Of a stretch of 64,000 nt of DNA, positions 18,010-26,519 are shown piece by piece. The notes below the pieces were generated by a model. It was not told where the DNA came from. It made no database searches and worked only from the letters and a program-made list of their open reading frames with translations. The first letter of the stretch is position 1; each line of letters starts with the position of its first letter. Origin of the DNA: Corynebacterium sputi DSM 45148 (lineage in GTDB: Bacteria > Actinomycetota > Actinomycetes > Mycobacteriales > Mycobacteriaceae); contig NZ_ATYV01000004.1 of NCBI RefSeq assembly GCF_000427865.1, positions 62,001 to 126,000 on the forward strand, written 5' to 3'. The position numbers were made by a program, and so were the translations under genes.

Positions 18010-19217
18010 ATCGCAATGTCGTAGCGGCCACCGCGGTCACGGCCGTCACCGCCCTGGTGATCGGCGTGACCTGGTACGACGCGCCCGCACGACACACCGA
18101 CCAGGTGTCCACGGACCATGCGCTGCCTAAGCTGGGGCAGGCAGGTGTCTCCGATGAGGGTGCGGTCACCGGCCCTCCCGAATTGCTTAACGACGTATGG
18201 TCCACCACCGACGCCGGCCTTATTCCCCCGGCCACCGGCAATACTGCGGTGGTCGTCACGGACCAAGACGGGATCCGCGGAGTAGACCCCGCGACCGGCG
18301 AGACCGCCTGGTCGTATCACCGAGACCTCCCGTTGTGCACCGCAATGGTGTCCGAAGACCAGGCCATAGCAGTGTTCCTCGGCCAATCCGGCTGTGCTGA
18401 GACGACCTCAGTGCGTCTCTCTGACGGCGAGTACAACGCGACACGCAGGTCGCTGGCACCCACTGAGGTTTTGCCGTTGGTCTCGGACCGCCGCGCCGGT
18501 ATTCATTCCCTGCGGATGCTCGAACTGTGGCGCGGTGACCTGGTGCGGACCATCGAGTTCGGGGAGGTGGAGTCCTCTGCTGAGACGGACCATCAGGCAT
18601 ACCTCCACTGCGCGATCACCGACGCCGCCACCCGCGGCGAAACTCTTGCCAGCATCGTCGAGTGCCCGGGCGACGAAGAGTCGATCCTGATCATTCAGGA
18701 CAGCGACCCCGACAGCGCCGTCGAGCCAGAGATCACTGCCGAAACTCCGGTACCTCATGGGTCCCGGCTCACCTCCGTGGGCGATTCGGTCGCGGGGTAC
18801 GTCTCTGACGGCGAACTCTGGGTAGCCGGGTCGGAAGGCTCTGCGCATCGTTTGCTCGAGGGAGTTGACCAACCCCCGGCTGCCACACCCCGTGGGGACC
18901 GCACGGAGCTGGACCTGCACACCCTTTGGTTCAACGGCTCCGAACTCATCGCACTGACTCAGCCCTCTCTGCATGAGCGGTTTCGTGTCCCTGATGCGAT
19001 CGGCACCGGCGATACCTGGGGCGACCGCGTTCTGGTCCCCGTACCGGAGGGCATAGCGGTCGTGGACTGGCAAGGCGAGACCGAGCGAGTCATCCCCGTG
19101 AACCGCGAAAACCCGGACGATCAGCCAGATCAGTCCGGGCGAGTCGACATCCGAGTTATTGGGGACACGGTCGTCGAATGGCGTGACGGCGCGGTCGTCG
19201 CACTGCGACAGGCTTAA
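18006..19217 (+). CDS. Membrane-anchored beta-propeller protein (Rv3212-like)
   Basis: 403 residues. An N-terminal anchor (VVAATAVTAVTALVIGVTWY, 4-23) precedes an extracytoplasmic PQQ-like beta-propeller: repeats such as GNTAVVVTDQDGIRGVDPATGETAWSY are seen near 75-105. ATG 18006 overlaps the helicase stop (ATGA), so the two are translationally coupled, as in mycobacteria. It converges with the next gene with an 8-nt gap. No enzyme motif is visible; a scaffold or binding role is inferred. Confidence 0.75.
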   Translation: MNRNVVAATAVTAVTALVIGVTWYDAPARHTDQVSTDHALPKLGQAGVSDEGAVTGPPELLNDVWSTTDAGLIPPATGNTAVVVTDQDGIRGVDPATGETAWSYHRDLPLCTAMVSEDQAIAVFLGQSGCAETTSVRLSDGEYNATRRSLAPTEVLPLVSDRRAGIHSLRMLELWRGDLVRTIEFGEVESSAETDHQAYLHCAITDAATRGETLASIVECPGDEESILIIQDSDPDSAVEPEITAETPVPHGSRLTSVGDSVAGYVSDGELWVAGSEGSAHRLLEGVDQPPAATPRGDRTELDLHTLWFNGSELIALTQPSLHERFRVPDAIGTGDTWGDRVLVPVPEGIAVVDWQGETERVIPVNRENPDDQPDQSGRVDIRVIGDTVVEWRDGAVVALRQA

Positions 19218-19225
19218 GCGAAGAA

Positions 19226-19654
19226 TTAGCGGCCGGCGTTGTAGTCGTCTTCCGCCCAGTTCATCGACTTGGTGTTGAGCATCATGTACAACTGCGTCGC
19301 TGCTACCGCAGCGGTGACGGCGCCTAACTGCCAGGCTCCGGAGGAGAACATGTAGAACGCCACACCCAACAGACTGATGTTGAAAGCAACGGTGATTCCT
19401 CGACCCATCCGTCGGCCCTTCAGAACCGAGATCGCTGCAGCCAGGATCATGCCGAACAGCAGGAAGAACATCAGTCCGGTTCCCCACCCGGAAATCGCCG
19501 CCAGCTGATCCTGGAAGCCCAGGATGTCGTGAATGACGAGGTACACACCCACGCCGAGACCAAGGACCGCCTCCACGACGGCGATCCACCCTCCGATAAG
19601 AAGGGACCTCGGCGCGGAGGGAAGCGGTTCTGTGCGGTTACTGGCTGTGCTCAC
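19226..19654 (-). CDS. Conserved membrane protein, four transmembrane segments
   Basis: 142 residues with about four hydrophobic helices (near 20-40, 58-78, 85-103, 106-122). The N- and C-termini are polar (end: NWAEDDYNAGR). No recognised family motif. GTG 19654 is preferred to TTG 19663 because a TAGGCT -10 box lies 8 nt before the GTG and overlaps the TTG codon. Function unknown. Confidence 0.65.
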   Translation of the reverse strand: MSTASNRTEPLPSAPRSLLIGGWIAVVEAVLGLGVGVYLVIHDILGFQDQLAAISGWGTGLMFFLLFGMILAAAISVLKGRRMGRGITVAFNISLLGVAFYMFSSGAWQLGAVTAAVAATQLYMMLNTKSMNWAEDDYNAGR

Positions 19655-19662
19655 AGTGCTCA

Positions 19663-19668
19663 AGCCTA
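19663..19668 (-). promoter_or_regulatory. -10 box, leaderless promoter
   Basis: TAGGCT on the minus strand, 8 nt before GTG 19654. Confidence 0.35.
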
Positions 19669-19747
19669 ACGCGGGTCAACCCGTCGATCACGATCAGGCT
19701 CCCGCCACATTCACCCTTTCGGGCGTGGGCGGGGCGTGAACGGCAGA

Positions 19748-19954
19748 TCAGAAGAAGACGAGCCAGCAACCCGCGCCGACGAGAAGGAAGACGGCACCGA
19801 ACAACAGTGATGCCTTTTCCTGCGGTGTGCGCTCCTGAGGTGCGTACTGACCTTCCTCAGCCATCTGCTCGCCTTCGGTCAGATCGGCCTGATCCTCAAC
19901 GTGGGCATCGGCGGGATTGATCTCACCGGCCGGGTGGTTGTCAGTTGCACTCAT
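19748..19954 (-). CDS. Small tail-anchored hypothetical protein
   Basis: 68 residues: an acidic soluble segment (about 1-47) and one C-terminal membrane helix (LLFGAVFLLVGAGCWLVFF). The start codon overlaps the stop of the upstream membrane protein by one base (TAATG), so the pair is coupled. No family recognised. Real-gene status is supported by this overlap and by the coherent topology. Confidence 0.6.
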   Translation of the reverse strand: MSATDNHPAGEINPADAHVEDQADLTEGEQMAEEGQYAPQERTPQEKASLLFGAVFLLVGAGCWLVFF

Positions 19955-20436
19955 TAATTCACTCCGAGATTCGAAAATTCATGGACGAGAGTCACCGCGA
20001 GGATGACAAAGACGAACGCAATGAACCAGGTGTACAGCCACTTGCCGCGGTGGTCCGTCTTCCAGAATCGACGCAGGCTCATCACGCCGTTCACAAACGC
20101 GAACAGGCACAGAGCCACACTAATCGGTGTTGCGAGCACACCCATGAAGCTGATGAGGGGGACCAAGATCGGGATCGCCACATAGGAAATGATGCAGCGG
20201 ACTGCGGTGAACACCAACGCCAATCGGAAAGCCCGGTGCGCACCGAGCACTTCCTTCTCATCCAGTTTATCCACCTTCTTGATGCGCAACAGACGAAGCA
20301 TGAAACGGTCTGCCGGCTTCACTGCCGTTGCAGACCCCTTGGCAGCACTAGTGGCAGTGGAGGATGCGTCACGGCCAACTGCCGCATTTTCAGCGGCAGC
20401 ATCAACGGTCGAGGCACCTGGGCTGGTTGACGTCAT
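19954..20436 (-). CDS. Integral membrane protein (Rv3217c-like position)
   Basis: 160 residues. The first ~38 are Ala/Ser/Thr-rich and low complexity; the remainder has three to four hydrophobic segments (AFRLALVFTAVRCIISYVAI, VPLISFMGVLATPISVALCLF, LYTWFIAFVFVILAVTLV). A basic patch (MLRLLRIKKVDKLDEKE) precedes the first. It resembles small actinobacterial membrane proteins found beside whiB1; function unknown. Coupled to the 68-residue gene downstream. Confidence 0.65.
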   Translation of the reverse strand: MTSTSPGASTVDAAAENAAVGRDASSTATSAAKGSATAVKPADRFMLRLLRIKKVDKLDEKEVLGAHRAFRLALVFTAVRCIISYVAIPILVPLISFMGVLATPISVALCLFAFVNGVMSLRRFWKTDHRGKWLYTWFIAFVFVILAVTLVHEFSNLGVN

Positions 20437-21023
20437 ACAGCAGAAATTACCACCGACGGCACCCCAGATGAACTCCCCAGGACCAAGGGCGGCCCACCCG
20501 GAGGAGCATTGGAAGGAGTGGGGTGCGACTGCGAACTGGCATCAGATTTGGAGCCTGAACACACAAGAGACGCTCTAAAAGCGCCCTATAGCGCACCAAG
20601 TGGCACAGCTCCAAAAAAGATTTGCCACCAAGACTGCCGGAAATTCACCACCGCCGGCACGGCGGCTCCACCCAAAGGGGGCGATTTGACAACTGCCCGG
20701 ATAGTGTCATTACGCAGGACTTATTTGGATACCCTTAGCCGCTCGTCTGCGAAAAACCCCTTTCACCTGCAGAGGTAACCTCCCGTTCACCCCGATGTGA
20801 CCTCTCGCACTTTTTCCAAAATACCTCTTCCCAAAGAGTCTCGGACATGTCATCATTCCTTCAGACCGCAAGGGACGCCCTGAAGTTTGGGTCCGAGATA
20901 ACGGACCTTTGAACTCTGCAGCTCGCCCCTAGCCACCCCCACACCACCCCTCCGGATTCACGCGCGTTAGTGCAAGGATCACGGAAATTTGTCATGCACT
21001 ACCCAGACTATGAAGGAGTTTCC
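20437..21023 (+). promoter_or_regulatory. 587-nt gene-free region; likely long whcE leader
   Basis: No credible ORF. Visible elements: a 6-bp GC hairpin at 20651-20665; a TTGACA hexamer at 20686-20691 that could be a -35 (poor -10 about 17 nt on); a 6-bp inverted repeat GGTCCG/CGGACC at 20890-20907 followed by TTT; and a C-rich, G-poor stretch at about 20920-20958 that resembles a Rho-loading site. If transcription starts near 20720 the whcE leader would be about 300 nt, enough for attenuation. Confidence 0.4.
20890..20907 (+). terminator. Candidate attenuator hairpin in the whcE leader
   Basis: GGTCCG, a 6-nt AGATAA loop, CGGACC, then TTT. The stem is short (6 bp), so it could be a weak intrinsic terminator, a pause hairpin or a protein-binding site. 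Confidence 0.35.
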
Positions 21024-21287
21024 ATGGATTGGCGCCACGAAGCTATCTGCCGCGAAGAGGATCCCGAGCTGTTCTTCCCGGTCGGCAACTCCGGCCCGGC
21101 ACTGGCCCAGATCGCAAAAGCCAAGGTTGTCTGCAACCGTTGCCCCGTTACCTCCCAGTGCCTCGCATGGGCTCTGGAGACCGGCCAGGATGCTGGCGTG
21201 TGGGGCGGAATGTCCGAGGACGAGCGTCGCGCGCTGAAGCGTCGTCGTAACCGCGGCCGCACCCGTCGTACCCGCACCACTGTTTAA
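21024..21287 (+). CDS. whcE: WhiB-family Fe-S regulator, WhiB1/WhcE type
   Basis: 87 residues. Four cluster cysteines C9, C37, C40 and C46 (C...CxxCx5C), the turn GVWGG, and a strongly basic C-terminus (RRALKRRRNRGRTRRTRTT) for DNA contact. WhiB1-type proteins bind a [4Fe-4S] cluster and the primary sigma factor; in C. glutamicum whcE sits beside sigH and acts in oxidative-stress response. ATG 21024 has GAAGGAG 5 nt upstream; an in-frame start at 20970 would add 18 residues not found in the family. Its long leader is noted separately. Confidence 0.92.
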   Translation: MDWRHEAICREEDPELFFPVGNSGPALAQIAKAKVVCNRCPVTSQCLAWALETGQDAGVWGGMSEDERRALKRRRNRGRTRRTRTTV

Positions 21288-21353
21288 TTCCCCACCGATG
21301 ACCCGGTAATATCCGTTCAGTTACACCTGTCCGACTATTACTAGGAGGCTCTC

Positions 21354-21428
21354 ATGAGCAAGCGTGGCCGCAAGCGCAAGGATCGCCGCAAGAAGAAGGC
21401 AAACCACGGTCGTCGTCCCAACGCTTAA
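21354..21428 (+). CDS. Ribosomal miniprotein bL37
   Basis: 24 residues, extremely basic (MSKRGRKRKDRRKKK... ending NHGRRPNA). The length and ending match the actinobacterial large-subunit protein bL37 seen in mycobacterial ribosome structures. It has a strong ribosome site (AGGAGG, 5 nt before the ATG) and its own intrinsic terminator. Its location next to whiB1 recurs in mycobacteria. Easily missed by length cut-offs. Confidence 0.85.
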   Translation: MSKRGRKRKDRRKKKANHGRRPNA

Positions 21429-21478
21429 GCGATTGGACGCGCACCCAGGTGCATTGCCCACAGCGTGGGCGAACAGTT

Positions 21479-21514
21479 AACCCGGAGTCAGGAAATAATC
21501 CTGCTCCGGGTTTT
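21479..21514 (+). terminator. Intrinsic terminator after bL37
   Basis: AACCCGGAG pairs with CTCCGGGTT (21504-21512), with an inner CAGG/CCTG stem, followed by TTTTC. It ends the whcE-bL37 transcripts. Confidence 0.8.
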
Positions 21515-21829
21515 CTGTGCGCTCAGGCACCGCACGGGTTAAGAGACAAAATGTGGTGGGAGCAGTGACCTCTGAGCGTGCGCCGAACACCCTCCAGTCG
21601 TTGCGGTATCCGAGTTCGCTGTGCAACATCTACAGGGGATTCGGGCTATGCAGATGGGTGCCTGTGGCAGGTGATCAGCGAGCGCCCGCTTGTCGTAGGC
21701 GGCGGTACTGCGCACTTTTGGGTGTGTGTGCAGTTCAGCTAGTGCTTTGAGACCGTCTTTCCAACAGTCTCTGCCTGCTAACCACGTGGCAAACCAGAGG
21801 GTAGTCACCGCTTCGGGTGAGCCCCCACC
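21515..21829. other. Gene-poor interval with an unrecognised 89-codon ORF
   Basis: The minus strand is open from 21808 to 21539 (89 codons, TLWFATWLAGRDCWKDGL...). It has several Cys and Trp, no recognised family, and no ribosome site that I can support. It may be a remnant of a mobile or foreign gene, or chance. No tRNA-like fold was seen. Confidence 0.25.
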
Positions 21830-21842
21830 AGCCTTTCAGGCT
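21815..21842 (-). terminator. Tandem small hairpins after rshA
   Basis: AGCCT-TTC-AGGCT (21830-21842) overlaps the rshA stop, and TCACC/GGTGA (21815-21830) follows with a GCTTCG loop. There is no clear T-run on the minus strand, so terminator function is tentative. Confidence 0.35.
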
Positions 21843-22122
21843 AGTTAATGCGGTACTGCGTACGCGTGTACGTCACCCGGATCTCCGAGGTGATGCGAGC
21901 GCGGAGGGTATCCGGAGCCTCTTCGCAGCAACAGCGGCGCAAAGCATTGCGCAGAACCCGGTCGGACCGGAACTCGTCCATACATTCGGGACAGGACTCG
22001 AGGATCGCCTCGACTTCACAGCTGGCGTCGGCAGTACAGTCCCGGCTCAGCAGGACTAGTAGTCGCTGGCGCATGTCCTCACAGGACTCCTCATGAGTGC
22101 AGTTTCCGCTCTGGTGGTTCAC
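21841..22122 (-). CDS. rshA: Mycothiol-system anti-sigma factor RshA/RsrA (zinc His replaced)
   Basis: 93 residues of the zinc-associated anti-sigma (ZAS) family that holds SigH until disulfide stress. The expected HxxxCxxC reads I40-L-E-S-C44-P-E-C47, so the zinc histidine is Ile (codon ATC). The upstream ligand Cys (C14) is present, and there are extra cysteines at 8, 29, 35 and a CCC at 64-66. The start overlaps the sigH stop (ATGA), ensuring co-production. Either zinc binding is altered or another residue (Cys35 or His10) substitutes. Confidence 0.88.
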   Translation of the reverse strand: MNHQSGNCTHEESCEDMRQRLLVLLSRDCTADASCEVEAILESCPECMDEFRSDRVLRNALRRCCCEEAPDTLRARITSEIRVTYTRTQYRIN

Positions 22123-22751
22123 TTCGGCTCCTCATCCGGCGTCTGGTTCTGCTGACGAAGGAATCCTCGATCCTCCGCCACTGAAGTCAACGACTCCCGG
22201 AGCTTTTTTCTTCCACGATGCAGCCGAGACATCACGGTTCCGATGGGAGTGTCCATGATTTCGGCGATCTCCTTATAGGGCAAACCCTCCACATCGGCGT
22301 AGTACACCACCATGCGGTAGTCCTCGGAGAGGTCCATCAGTGCGGTGCGGATCTCGTCGTCGGGAAGCAGATCGAGTGCTTCCACCTCCGCAGAGCGCAG
22401 TCCCGTGGACTGGTGGGAGGCTGTCTCGGCGATCTGGTAGTCCGTGATCTCCTCGGTGGCGTACTCGGCCGGGCGGCGCTGAGCCTTGCGGTAATCGTTG
22501 ATGTACGCGTTGGTGAGAATCCGGTACAGCCATGCCTTGAGGTTGGTGCCCGGCCGGTAGGAACGGAAGCCCTGATAGGCCTTCACGTACGCCTCCTGCA
22601 CCAGATCCTCGGCATCCGCAGGATTGCGGGTCATCCGCAACGCGGCACCGTACAACTGGTCCAGTAGGGGCAGGGCGTCCCGCTCGAAACGCTCGGCGAG
22701 ATCCTGGTCGGTCTCGTCGGTGCGGGGTGTCCCGGAGGTGTCCGTGGTCAT
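22119..22751 (-). CDS. sigH: ECF sigma factor SigH
   Basis: 210-residue group IV sigma factor of the RpoE/SigH class that controls thiol-oxidative and heat stress. Region 2 ([18 protein letters not shown], then [17 protein letters not shown]) and region 4 ([28 protein letters not shown]) are clear. ATG 22751 is preferred over in-frame starts at 22790 and 22892 because a TAGACT box sits 8 nt upstream and the upstream codons overlap the divergent ybaK gene. It is co-transcribed with rshA and lies near whcE, a usual SigH partner. Confidence 0.93.
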   Translation of the reverse strand: MTTDTSGTPRTDETDQDLAERFERDALPLLDQLYGAALRMTRNPADAEDLVQEAYVKAYQGFRSYRPGTNLKAWLYRILTNAYINDYRKAQRRPAEYATEEITDYQIAETASHQSTGLRSAEVEALDLLPDDEIRTALMDLSEDYRMVVYYADVEGLPYKEIAEIMDTPIGTVMSRLHRGRKKLRESLTSVAEDRGFLRQQNQTPDEEPK

Positions 22752-22759
22752 GGCAGCTG

Positions 22760-22781
22760 AGTCTACCGGTAGGGGTACAAC
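22760..22781. promoter_or_regulatory. Divergent leaderless promoters of sigH and ybaK
   Basis: On the minus strand TAGACT (22760-22765) lies 8 nt before the sigH ATG; on the plus strand TACAAC (22776-22781) lies 7 nt before the ybaK ATG. Only 37 nt separate the two start codons, so the core promoters must overlap. No SigH-type GGAA...GTT pair was evident here. Confidence 0.45.
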
Positions 22782-22788
22782 TGGTTGC

Positions 22789-23307
22789 ATGGCCAAGAAG
22801 CGAAAGTCCGGCGGGGCTGCCGCCACTCCCGCCATCGCCGCGTGTGCGGAGGCTGGGATTAGACATGAGGTGCACACATTCGACGCCGGCACCGATCATT
22901 TCGGTGACCATGCAGCAGAGGCGTTGGCGCATCAAAGCGTGGTGCCAGAGCAGATCTTTAAGACACTGGTCGTGGAAATCCACGGCGGTGCGATGGCACG
23001 GCCGCAGCTCGCTGTCGCAATACTGCCGGTGCCCCATCGTCTATCGCTGAAGAAGGTCGCCTCGGCACTGGGCGCAGCCAAGGCTGAGATGGCAGATCCT
23101 GGCAAAGCCGAGCGAAGTTCTGGGTACGTCACCGGGGGGATCTCCCCGATCGGACAGAAGAAGGCGCTGCCTACGGTGATGGATGCCTCGGCACTTGAGC
23201 ACCCGACTGTGTTCGTGTCTGGTGGCAGGCGCGGACTGGATATCGAACTCAGTGCTGCGGACTTGGCCACGCTGACAGGTGCAGTCTCCGCGCAGATCAT
23301 CGCTTAG
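22789..23307 (+). CDS. ybaK: Cys-tRNA(Pro) deacylase, YbaK/EbsC family
   Basis: 172-residue trans-editing enzyme that hydrolyses Cys-tRNA(Pro) made by prolyl-tRNA synthetase. Family segments: [28 protein letters not shown]-like [27 protein letters not shown], and [14 protein letters not shown] (near 112-125) with the conserved Lys and Gly-Gly. ATG 22789 follows a TACAAC box by 7 nt. It is divergent from sigH and converges on the SRAP gene with a 5-nt gap. Confidence 0.9.
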   Translation: MAKKRKSGGAAATPAIAACAEAGIRHEVHTFDAGTDHFGDHAAEALAHQSVVPEQIFKTLVVEIHGGAMARPQLAVAILPVPHRLSLKKVASALGAAKAEMADPGKAERSSGYVTGGISPIGQKKALPTVMDASALEHPTVFVSGGRRGLDIELSAADLATLTGAVSAQIIA

Positions 23308-23312
23308 TCGTT

Positions 23313-24023
23313 TTAGACGGGGCCGTTCAGCAGTTCCGGTCCGTCATTGCGGATGTTGCCAACTGCTGGGTCGACTTCGCGGACTTCCAGTGGCTCCAAC
23401 ACCGCATTGTCGACCGGTTCCCGAAGCGCTGACACCTCCTCTGGATCGCCCCATAACCAGCTTGCGCAGTCCTCTGGCGCGAGGATTCGTGGCATTCGGT
23501 CATGCAGCCACTCAATCGGAGAGCCCTCCGAGGCGGTCGTCACGATGGTGCAGGAATACATGTCTTCCCACGCAGTCCAGAGTCCGGCAAAGAACACTGG
23601 CCGGTCAGAGAACGATGCGTAGTACGGAACCTTCTTCCCTTCTGCATTGATATTCCACTCGTACCAACCATCAGCAGGCACCAGGCACCGACTGCGCTTA
23701 TACGCGTCGCGGAACGCAGGCTTGGAGTTCACCGTCTCACCGCGCGCATTGAACCATGGCGCCTTAGGGACCTCCTTGGCCCAATGCGGGATGAGTCCCC
23801 ACCGGGCGCCGATGAGGGAGGTGCGGGAGTCGGAAACGGGGGCGTCAGGAAGCTGCTCTTGGAGCTTTTCGGTCGGCACAATGATCTGCACCGGCTGCGT
23901 CGGGCCGACGTTAAAACGAGGCGGCGCCTCAGCCCGGACCTCAACGGGGCGAAGGCCCGGCACCTCCGCGACCTCCACGGCGAGTTCCTCACCGACGGTA
24001 AATGACACGAATCGTCCACACAT
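23313..24023 (-). CDS. SRAP-domain protein (HMCES/YedK type, DUF159)
   Basis: 236-residue abasic-site sensor that forms a thiazolidine crosslink with AP sites in single-stranded DNA. Catalytic Cys2 (MCGRF) becomes N-terminal after Met removal; the other active-site blocks WFNARGETV, PADGWYEW and HDRMPRIL are present. The start must be ATG 24023 to give Cys2, although the frame stays open a long way upstream. It lies beside aroA, as in M. tuberculosis (Rv3226c). A role at stalled forks fits the nearby repair genes. Confidence 0.93.
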   Translation of the reverse strand: MCGRFVSFTVGEELAVEVAEVPGLRPVEVRAEAPPRFNVGPTQPVQIIVPTEKLQEQLPDAPVSDSRTSLIGARWGLIPHWAKEVPKAPWFNARGETVNSKPAFRDAYKRSRCLVPADGWYEWNINAEGKKVPYYASFSDRPVFFAGLWTAWEDMYSCTIVTTASEGSPIEWLHDRMPRILAPEDCASWLWGDPEEVSALREPVDNAVLEPLEVREVDPAVGNIRNDGPELLNGPV

Positions 24024-24060
24024 GACCCCATGATCCCCGGAAAATCGGTTTTGGGGGACA

Positions 24061-25380
24061 ATGGCACCTGTGAACTCCACCAGCTCCTCCGTGTACTGGC
24101 CCGCGCCTCTCGCAGACGGCCCTGTCGAAGCAACCGTCACCGTCCCCGGGTCGAAGTCGATCACCAACCGCGCGCTGATTATCGCAGCGTTGGCGACAAG
24201 TCCCTCGACGGTCCACGGCGCCCTCAGATCTCGTGATTCGGATCTGATGATCGCCGGACTGCAGTCAATGGGCGTCGTGGTCGAGGAGGTCGTGGAACCT
24301 TCCGGTGAACGTGTCCTGTCAATCACCCCGGGTCCGCTGCACGGCGGTTCGGTTGACTGCGGTCTGGCCGGTACTGTCATGCGCTTCGTCCCGCCGGTCG
24401 CGGCGACGGCGTCTGGTCCGGTGTTCTTCGACGGTGACGAAGAAGCTCGGATTCGTCCGATGGGCGCGGTGCTTTCGGCGCTGCGGGACCTGGGAGCGGA
24501 CGTTGACGCAGATAGCCTGCCGTTCACTGTCACCCCCTCCGACCAGGTCGGCGGTGAAGTCGAGGTAGATGCCTCAGCATCCTCGCAGTTCCTGTCTGGT
24601 CTTCTGCTCTCCGGCGCGCGCTTCCCGAAGGGACTTGTCCTGAAGCAGAAGGGCACGGTGCCTTCGCGCCCGCACATCGACATGACCGTCGACATGCTCC
24701 GTGAGGCCGGCGTTGTGGTCACGGAGGATGTGCCCGGAGAGTTCGTCATCGCCAACCAGACCTTCAGCGGTCGCGACTGGCGGATCGAACCGGATCTGTC
24801 CAACGCCACGCCGTTCCTGGCTGCCGCGGCGGTCACCGGTGGCACTGTGATCGTGCCGAACTGGCCGGTGTCTACCGCTCAGCCTGGTGACGATATTCGT
24901 GGAATTCTCGCGGACATGGGCTGCACTGTCGAGATGCTCCCGCGCGCCGACACCGAGGAGACCGTCGACCTCAAGGTCACCGGCCCTGCCGAACTGACTG
25001 GCGTCACCATCGACATGGGCGATATCGGCGAGCTGACGCCCACCGTCGCTGCGCTGGCCGCACTGGCCACCACTTCCAGCCGTCTCACCGGTATCGCGCA
25101 TCTGCGTGGACACGAGACCGATCGCCTTGCGGCGCTCGTCGCGGAGATCAACCGCTTGGGAGGAAATGCAGAAGAGCTTCCCGACGGCCTCGTCATCACC
25201 CCCTCACCCCTCAGCGGAGGAGCCTGGCTTTCATACGCAGACCACCGTATGGCCACCGCTGGGGCAATCATCGGCCTGGTGGTGCCCGGCGTCGAGGTTG
25301 AGAACATCGCTACCACTGCCAAGACCCTGCCTGGTTTCGAGAACCACTGGGCAACGATGCTGGGCGGTGAGCAGTCCTGA
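24061..25380 (+). CDS. aroA: 3-phosphoshikimate 1-carboxyvinyltransferase (EPSP synthase)
   Basis: 439 residues. Shikimate-pathway step joining shikimate-3-phosphate and PEP. The substrate loop [12 protein letters not shown] (near 29-40), [13 protein letters not shown] (class I-type LAG motif near 100-112), [13 protein letters not shown], and [12 protein letters not shown] near the C-terminus are visible. ATG 24061 has a GGGGGA site. The end overlaps rsgA (CTGA), giving an aroA-rsgA operon as in mycobacteria. Confidence 0.95.
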   Translation: MAPVNSTSSSVYWPAPLADGPVEATVTVPGSKSITNRALIIAALATSPSTVHGALRSRDSDLMIAGLQSMGVVVEEVVEPSGERVLSITPGPLHGGSVDCGLAGTVMRFVPPVAATASGPVFFDGDEEARIRPMGAVLSALRDLGADVDADSLPFTVTPSDQVGGEVEVDASASSQFLSGLLLSGARFPKGLVLKQKGTVPSRPHIDMTVDMLREAGVVVTEDVPGEFVIANQTFSGRDWRIEPDLSNATPFLAAAAVTGGTVIVPNWPVSTAQPGDDIRGILADMGCTVEMLPRADTEETVDLKVTGPAELTGVTIDMGDIGELTPTVAALAALATTSSRLTGIAHLRGHETDRLAALVAEINRLGGNAEELPDGLVITPSPLSGGAWLSYADHRMATAGAIIGLVVPGVEVENIATTAKTLPGFENHWATMLGGEQS

Positions 25381-26420
25381 GTCGCAGGGAATACGACGAA
25401 TCCGACGTCCGCGTCCGCCCGAGCAAAGGCTCGCGACCACGGACAAAGGACCGACCAAAGCACCGCGATGCGGTGTGGGGAATGGTCGTCACCAAAGACC
25501 GCGGCCGTTGGGGCGTGGTCCTGGACGACGCGGCTGAATCCGCCCCCGCTGGCGGCGAACCTGTCGTGTGCATGCGCGCGAAGGAAATGGGTCGGACGAA
25601 CATCGTCGTTGGCGATCGCGTCGGCGTTGTCGGTGACACCACCGGTGCCGAGGGAACACTCGCCCGCATCGTGAAACTGGCGGACCGCACCTCAGTGCTG
25701 CGGCGTACTGCGGACGACTCTGATCCGTACGAACGGATCGTCGTTGCCAACGCCGACCTCCTGCTGATCGTCTGTGCGGTCGCCGATCCCCCGCCACGCA
25801 CTGGTTTCGTGGAGCGAGCATTAGTCGCCGCCTACGCCGGCGGCGTGACCCCGGTGCTGTGCCTGACCAAGTCCGACTTGGCTGACCCCGCCGAATTCGC
25901 GGCTGAGTTCGAAGCACTCGACGTGCCAGTGATTGTCTGTGGTGTCGACGACTCCCTCGATGAGCTCCATTCCTTGATCGACGGCAAACGCTCAGCGCTG
26001 GTCGGGCACTCCGGCGTCGGCAAGTCCACCCTGGTGAATCGACTAGTTCCCGACGCCAACCGCGCCACCGGTGTGGTCTCCGGCGTCGGCAAGGGACGAC
26101 ACACCTCCACTCAGTCGGTGGCACTGGAATTGCCTGATGGCGATGGCTGGCACGCCGGCTGGATTATCGACACCCCAGGCATTCGCTCCTTCGGCCTGGC
26201 GCACATCACCCCAGAGACGGTCCTCTCCGCGTTCCCGGACCTGGAAGAGGTCCTGTCGGACTGCACCCGCGGTTGCACCCACCAGGGCCCACCTGCGGAC
26301 CCGGAATGCGCTCTGGACAACCTAGAGGGTGCCTCACACCGTCGTGCGATGGCGGTGCGCGACCTGTTGGCCGCGATTTCCTCCAACGAGGACTGGGAAC
26401 TCGGCATCGACCGAGACTGA
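25377..26420 (+). CDS. rsgA: Ribosome small-subunit GTPase RsgA, apparent CTG start
   Basis: 347 residues. Circularly permuted GTPase of 30S maturation: TKSD (G4) precedes the P-loop [14 protein letters not shown], then DTPGIRSFG, and the C-terminal zinc knuckle [16 protein letters not shown]. The family N-terminus [20 protein letters not shown] is encoded upstream of the first GTG (25473), and the only possible start before it is CTG 25377, because a stop lies at 25368-25370 in this frame. CTG overlaps the aroA stop as CTGA with GGTGAG just upstream. Calling the gene from 25473 would drop 32 conserved residues. Confidence 0.88.
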   Translation: MSRREYDESDVRVRPSKGSRPRTKDRPKHRDAVWGMVVTKDRGRWGVVLDDAAESAPAGGEPVVCMRAKEMGRTNIVVGDRVGVVGDTTGAEGTLARIVKLADRTSVLRRTADDSDPYERIVVANADLLLIVCAVADPPPRTGFVERALVAAYAGGVTPVLCLTKSDLADPAEFAAEFEALDVPVIVCGVDDSLDELHSLIDGKRSALVGHSGVGKSTLVNRLVPDANRATGVVSGVGKGRHTSTQSVALELPDGDGWHAGWIIDTPGIRSFGLAHITPETVLSAFPDLEEVLSDCTRGCTHQGPPADPECALDNLEGASHRRAMAVRDLLAAISSNEDWELGIDRD

Positions 26421-26454
26421 CAGATTGCGGCCACTCCCGCGCCGCACACACAGA

Positions 26455-26495
26455 AGCGCCGCACGTCCTCCCGGATCGGGTGGAGGTGCGGCGCT
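26455..26495. terminator. Bidirectional terminator between rsgA and desaturase
   Basis: AGCGCCGCAC pairs with GTGCGGCGCT at the ends of a longer stem that also includes CTCC/GGAG. It separates two convergent genes. Confidence 0.75.
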
Positions 26496-26519
26496 CTTGG
26501 CGTCGGGAAGCGAAGTCCT

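Noticed and set aside
20651..20665. GC hairpin as terminator
   Set aside because: No gene ends here on either strand and no T-run follows.
23313..24845. 510-codon frame including the SRAP gene
   Set aside because: The upstream half is antisense to aroA; Cys2 requires the start at 24023.
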